Positions 61,856 to 64,000 of a DNA stretch of 64,000 bases are shown one piece after another. The notes below the pieces were generated by a model. The model made no database searches, was not told the DNA's origin, and worked only from the letters and a program-made list of their open reading frames with translations. Both the position numbers and the translations under genes were made by a program. The first letter of the stretch is position 1; every line of letters starts with the position of its first letter. This DNA is from an uncultured Chthonomonas sp. (GTDB lineage Bacteria; Armatimonadota; Chthonomonadetes; Chthonomonadales; Chthonomonadaceae): NCBI GenBank assembly GCA_903859705.1, contig CAIONQ010000133.1, positions 1 through 64,000 on the forward strand, read 5' to 3'.

Positions 61856-63555
61856 TTCACCGGCTTTTGTGCGCTGCCCGGCTTTATGGTGTACGTGTCG
61901 GCAGTCATTCCATTCTTCTGCGTTCCGTTCTCATCTTTGGGAAAAAATGCCCGAATGTAGGATACGGTTACACCTTCTGGTGCAACCTTCACGCGCAGAT
62001 GCCCGCTATTGGGCAGTTGCTTTCCGCTCTGGTAAGCCTCGCTATTAAAGGCGGTGTAGGTGTCATCTGCCGGGTTGGGCGTGGATTGATACACCACACC
62101 ATCCAGCTCCTGATGGCAGTAGATGTGATCATGCCCCTGGAAGAATGCGGTTACTCCGCTCTTAACAAACAGCTGATGAATGGGCAGGCTCCAGGTGGGG
62201 CGCATCTGTTTGAACACATCGTTGCCCCGCCGATCCTGTCCGCCCCATTCATACAGCTTGGCCACCTCTACACCACCCCTGCCGGTGCCAAGCACATGGT
62301 GGGCAAACACAAACTTGTACTTCGCGTGGCTGCCGGTAAGCGTTTTCTCAAGCCAGTGGTACTGATCATCCCCTAAAGTTATCTGCCACATGTCCCGGGC
62401 GCCCTTACCGCCACCCCCGCCCTTCTGGCCCTTCTTACGGCCTCGTCCGCCACTACCGGGAAGGCCATTGCCCTGGCCCGGCTCCTGGGCGTTATCTTCC
62501 TTATTTTCTTCGCCGGCACCATTCACGTTACCACCGTTGGTGCCCTTGCCGCCACTCTGGTTATTGCCCCCTTTGCCACCAGCGCCGCCACGTATCTCCT
62601 GTACGGTTGCGGGATCATACTTGCCGGTGCGGCCATCATCCACGCCAATAGGAGAGTGCCAGTAGGGGTCTATAACCACAAACAGGGCATCTCCCCAGGT
62701 AAAGGCATAGTAATCGCGCAGCAGCCCTATGTGTTTCACCTGCTCCTTATCGCCGCTGTAAAAGCCTCCCGGCGCTGGAAGTGGGTAAAAATGTGTGCGC
62801 GCCAGGCCTGCCATTACAGCAGGGTTGTTGGGCGTATCATCCAGCCAGTGCCGCCCGGCCTGCTCATGGTTGCCATTAACAAGGAAGAGCGCCGCACTGT
62901 TGGCGGCCTGCCCCACAAAGGATCTCTGCCCCGCATACACGGCATCCACAGCAGATTGTGAGAGGTGGCCAAGCAGATTCTCTATGCTGAAGTCATCGCC
63001 CAGCATAATGTAAAAATCGGGATGCTCTGCTGCCACCGATTTCAGGTTGCTCATGTACAGCTCCGGGTTGTACATTTTGTCTTCGCGCTCCGGGTGAGAA
63101 TCTCCCTGAACATCAAATACAAATGCGCTGCCCGGCTTTCGGGCGGTATGAAAACGGCACTCGCTGCCTTTTGTGGCGGCGGCATCGCCGGTGCTGTGCG
63201 TTACCAGCCGGTAGTAGTACTGGGTATCGGCGGCAAGGCCCGTTACTTCTACCTCACGAGGTTCGTTTGCCTTAACGGTAGCCGCAGGCGTTTTACGCGT
63301 GTAGATCCCCGGCGATGTACCGATCTCTAAGTAGGCCTCAAAATCTGTGCTTGAGAGTACGCTTGCTGTAATACTAACATCGGTAGGGCGGCCCAGCACC
63401 ACCGATAGCCGCGCCAGCGGGCCAGGTGTTCTTCGTTTGCCGCCGCCGCCCTGCAGGGCATAGCCCCCCGTTACGGCCAGTGCCACCAGTGCGCCCGCAA
63501 CAATCATACGTTGTGGCCTTACTTTTCTGGTGTCTTTTCTCACACGGCTATTCAT
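61852..63555 (-). CDS. Purple-acid-phosphatase-like metallophosphoesterase with low-complexity insert
   Basis: A 567-residue protein: N-terminal transmembrane or signal helix (about 17-34), a fibronectin-like domain (about 50-135, TGLAADTQYYYRLVTHS), then a calcineurin-like catalytic domain with FDVQGDSHPE, IMLGDDFS, FLVNGNHEQAG, FVFAHHVLG and AFFQGHDHIYCHQ. Between the second and third block groups sits a Gly/Asn/Lys-rich insert of about 65 residues (about 322-390), unusual for the family. ATG 63555 is chosen (GGAG upstream), 20 bases after the stop of a paralogous gene. Confidence 0.82.
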   Translation of the reverse strand: MNSRVRKDTRKVRPQRMIVAGALVALAVTGGYALQGGGGKRRTPGPLARLSVVLGRPTDVSITASVLSSTDFEAYLEIGTSPGIYTRKTPAATVKANEPREVEVTGLAADTQYYYRLVTHSTGDAAATKGSECRFHTARKPGSAFVFDVQGDSHPEREDKMYNPELYMSNLKSVAAEHPDFYIMLGDDFSIENLLGHLSQSAVDAVYAGQRSFVGQAANSAALFLVNGNHEQAGRHWLDDTPNNPAVMAGLARTHFYPLPAPGGFYSGDKEQVKHIGLLRDYYAFTWGDALFVVIDPYWHSPIGVDDGRTGKYDPATVQEIRGGAGGKGGNNQSGGKGTNGGNVNGAGEENKEDNAQEPGQGNGLPGSGGRGRKKGQKGGGGGKGARDMWQITLGDDQYHWLEKTLTGSHAKYKFVFAHHVLGTGRGGVEVAKLYEWGGQDRRGNDVFKQMRPTWSLPIHQLFVKSGVTAFFQGHDHIYCHQELDGVVYQSTPNPADDTYTAFNSEAYQSGKQLPNSGHLRVKVAPEGVTVSYIRAFFPKDENGTQKNGMTADTYTIKPGSAQKPVK

Positions 63556-63575
63556 AACTTTTGCTCTTCTCCGGC

Positions 63576-64000
63576 TCACTGTGCTGCCCGAGCCAGTTTG
63601 GCGGCTGGCTTAATATGGTATTCGGCCGCAATTGCGGCATTCTTTAGCTGTGGACCTCTCATATCCTGCCCACTTGCCCGCACATACTGCACGGTAACTT
63701 CGGCAGGGGTAACGTGCACACGCAGATGCCCGCTGCTGGGCAAAAAATCGCCTTTAAGATAGCCGTACTCTTCGGCATGGTCGTTGCGGGTATTGGCTGC
63801 AGAAGGCTGCGGCACCAGCTGGTACACTATTCCATCTTTCTCCTGATGCGCATAAAAGTGGTCGTGGCCATGAAACACCGCCGAAACACCCGTCTCTTTT
63901 AGCACGGCGTGTATTGGCCTTTCCCAGCCGGGACGGTTGGCTGCAAAGGTATCGGCACCCGCGTAATCTTTGCCGCCCCATTCAAACAGGCCAGCAACGT
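63576..64000 (-). CDS. Paralogous metallophosphoesterase, 5' end beyond the window
   Basis: The C-terminal 141 residues are visible in one open frame to the right edge: LFEWGGKDYAGADTFAANR, RPIHAVLKETGVSAVFHGHDHFYAHQEKDGIVYQ (split), HLRVHVTPAEVTVQYVRA. It matches the end of the neighbouring enzyme (LYEWGGQD...PIHQLFVKSGVTAFFQGHDH), so the two are tandem duplicates. The GHDH motif supplies two metal ligands. Its stop lies 20 bases before the next start, which makes this one operon of at least four genes. Confidence 0.85.
   Translation of the reverse strand, partial: VAGLFEWGGKDYAGADTFAANRPGWERPIHAVLKETGVSAVFHGHDHFYAHQEKDGIVYQLVPQPSAANTRNDHAEEYGYLKGDFLPSSGHLRVHVTPAEVTVQYVRASGQDMRGPQLKNAAIAAEYHIKPAAKLARAAQ

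Noticed and set aside
1-64000. CRISPR arrays, tRNA and rRNA genes
   Set aside because: No regularly spaced 25-40 base repeats with unique spacers and no cloverleaf or rRNA-like segment were seen on either strand by eye. A tRNAscan-SE and CRISPR-finder run would settle this.

Overview
The window looks like chromosome from a free-living diderm bacterium, most likely of the Armatimonadota or a neighbouring phylum. That placement is an inference from gene content, not from a marker gene. The pointers are LptC- and LptA-like genes (an outer membrane), a chromosomal parAB locus with perfect parS sites, two secreted beta-propellers with PEP-CTERM-type tails, many Tat-exported sugar-acid and carbohydrate enzymes (Gfo/Idh/MocA, TIM-barrel isomerases), SARP/BTAD-type TPR regulators, and frequent TTG/GTG starts. 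I found no rRNA, tRNA or CRISPR array.

Layout. The left edge holds the tail of an ISAs1-like transposase. A forward block follows (0.2-6.0 kb): a SPOR protein, a carboxypeptidase-regulatory-domain lipoprotein, the LptC-like/LptA-like pair, a 65-residue protein and a membrane-anchored subtilase. At 6.0-10.65 kb lie a nuclease-less AddA/RecB-type helicase (reverse) and parA-parB. ParAB is bracketed by two perfect parS sites, one inside a 28-bp palindrome. From 10.65 to 16.6 kb a reverse block encodes an EEP-fold phosphohydrolase, a lipoprotein, nucleotide-sugar enzymes (two NDP-sugar pyrophosphorylases and a DegT/StrS aminotransferase) and an aldo/keto reductase. It is followed by a forward quinone-oxidoreductase-like gene. 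From 18 to 24.9 kb come a GH43-like propeller protein and three TPR genes. Two of these are SARP-like regulators, and one is interrupted by an in-frame TGA.

The most interesting region is 26.4-31.0 kb. A four-helix membrane protein is followed by a 1318-1320 residue protein that joins a nucleoside-phosphorylase/nucleosidase fold to a STAND/NLR-like NTPase and a long helical C-terminus. It is a candidate immune (anti-phage) module, flanked by two PEP-CTERM propeller genes.

From 34 to 44.8 kb are metabolic and housekeeping genes: glcD coupled to a PP2C-like gene, an SGNH hydrolase, a metallophosphoesterase, gpsA, an aminoglycoside-phosphotransferase-like kinase, a GT4 glycosyltransferase and a Tat-exported isomerase. 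From 45 to 54.7 kb are an orphan secreted protein, two Gfo/Idh/MocA proteins flanking another isomerase, a YjbR protein, and an XdhC/IorB/IorA molybdo-hydroxylase operon with a striking palindrome upstream. From 54.7 to 58.5 kb the DNA is decayed: dispersed repeats, a frameshifted DUF559 endonuclease and a histidine-kinase remnant surround an FAH-family enzyme and a small unknown protein. The right end is a reverse operon of two paralogous metallophosphatases, a HupE/UreJ-like membrane protein and a YHYH-PEBP fusion, continuing past the edge.
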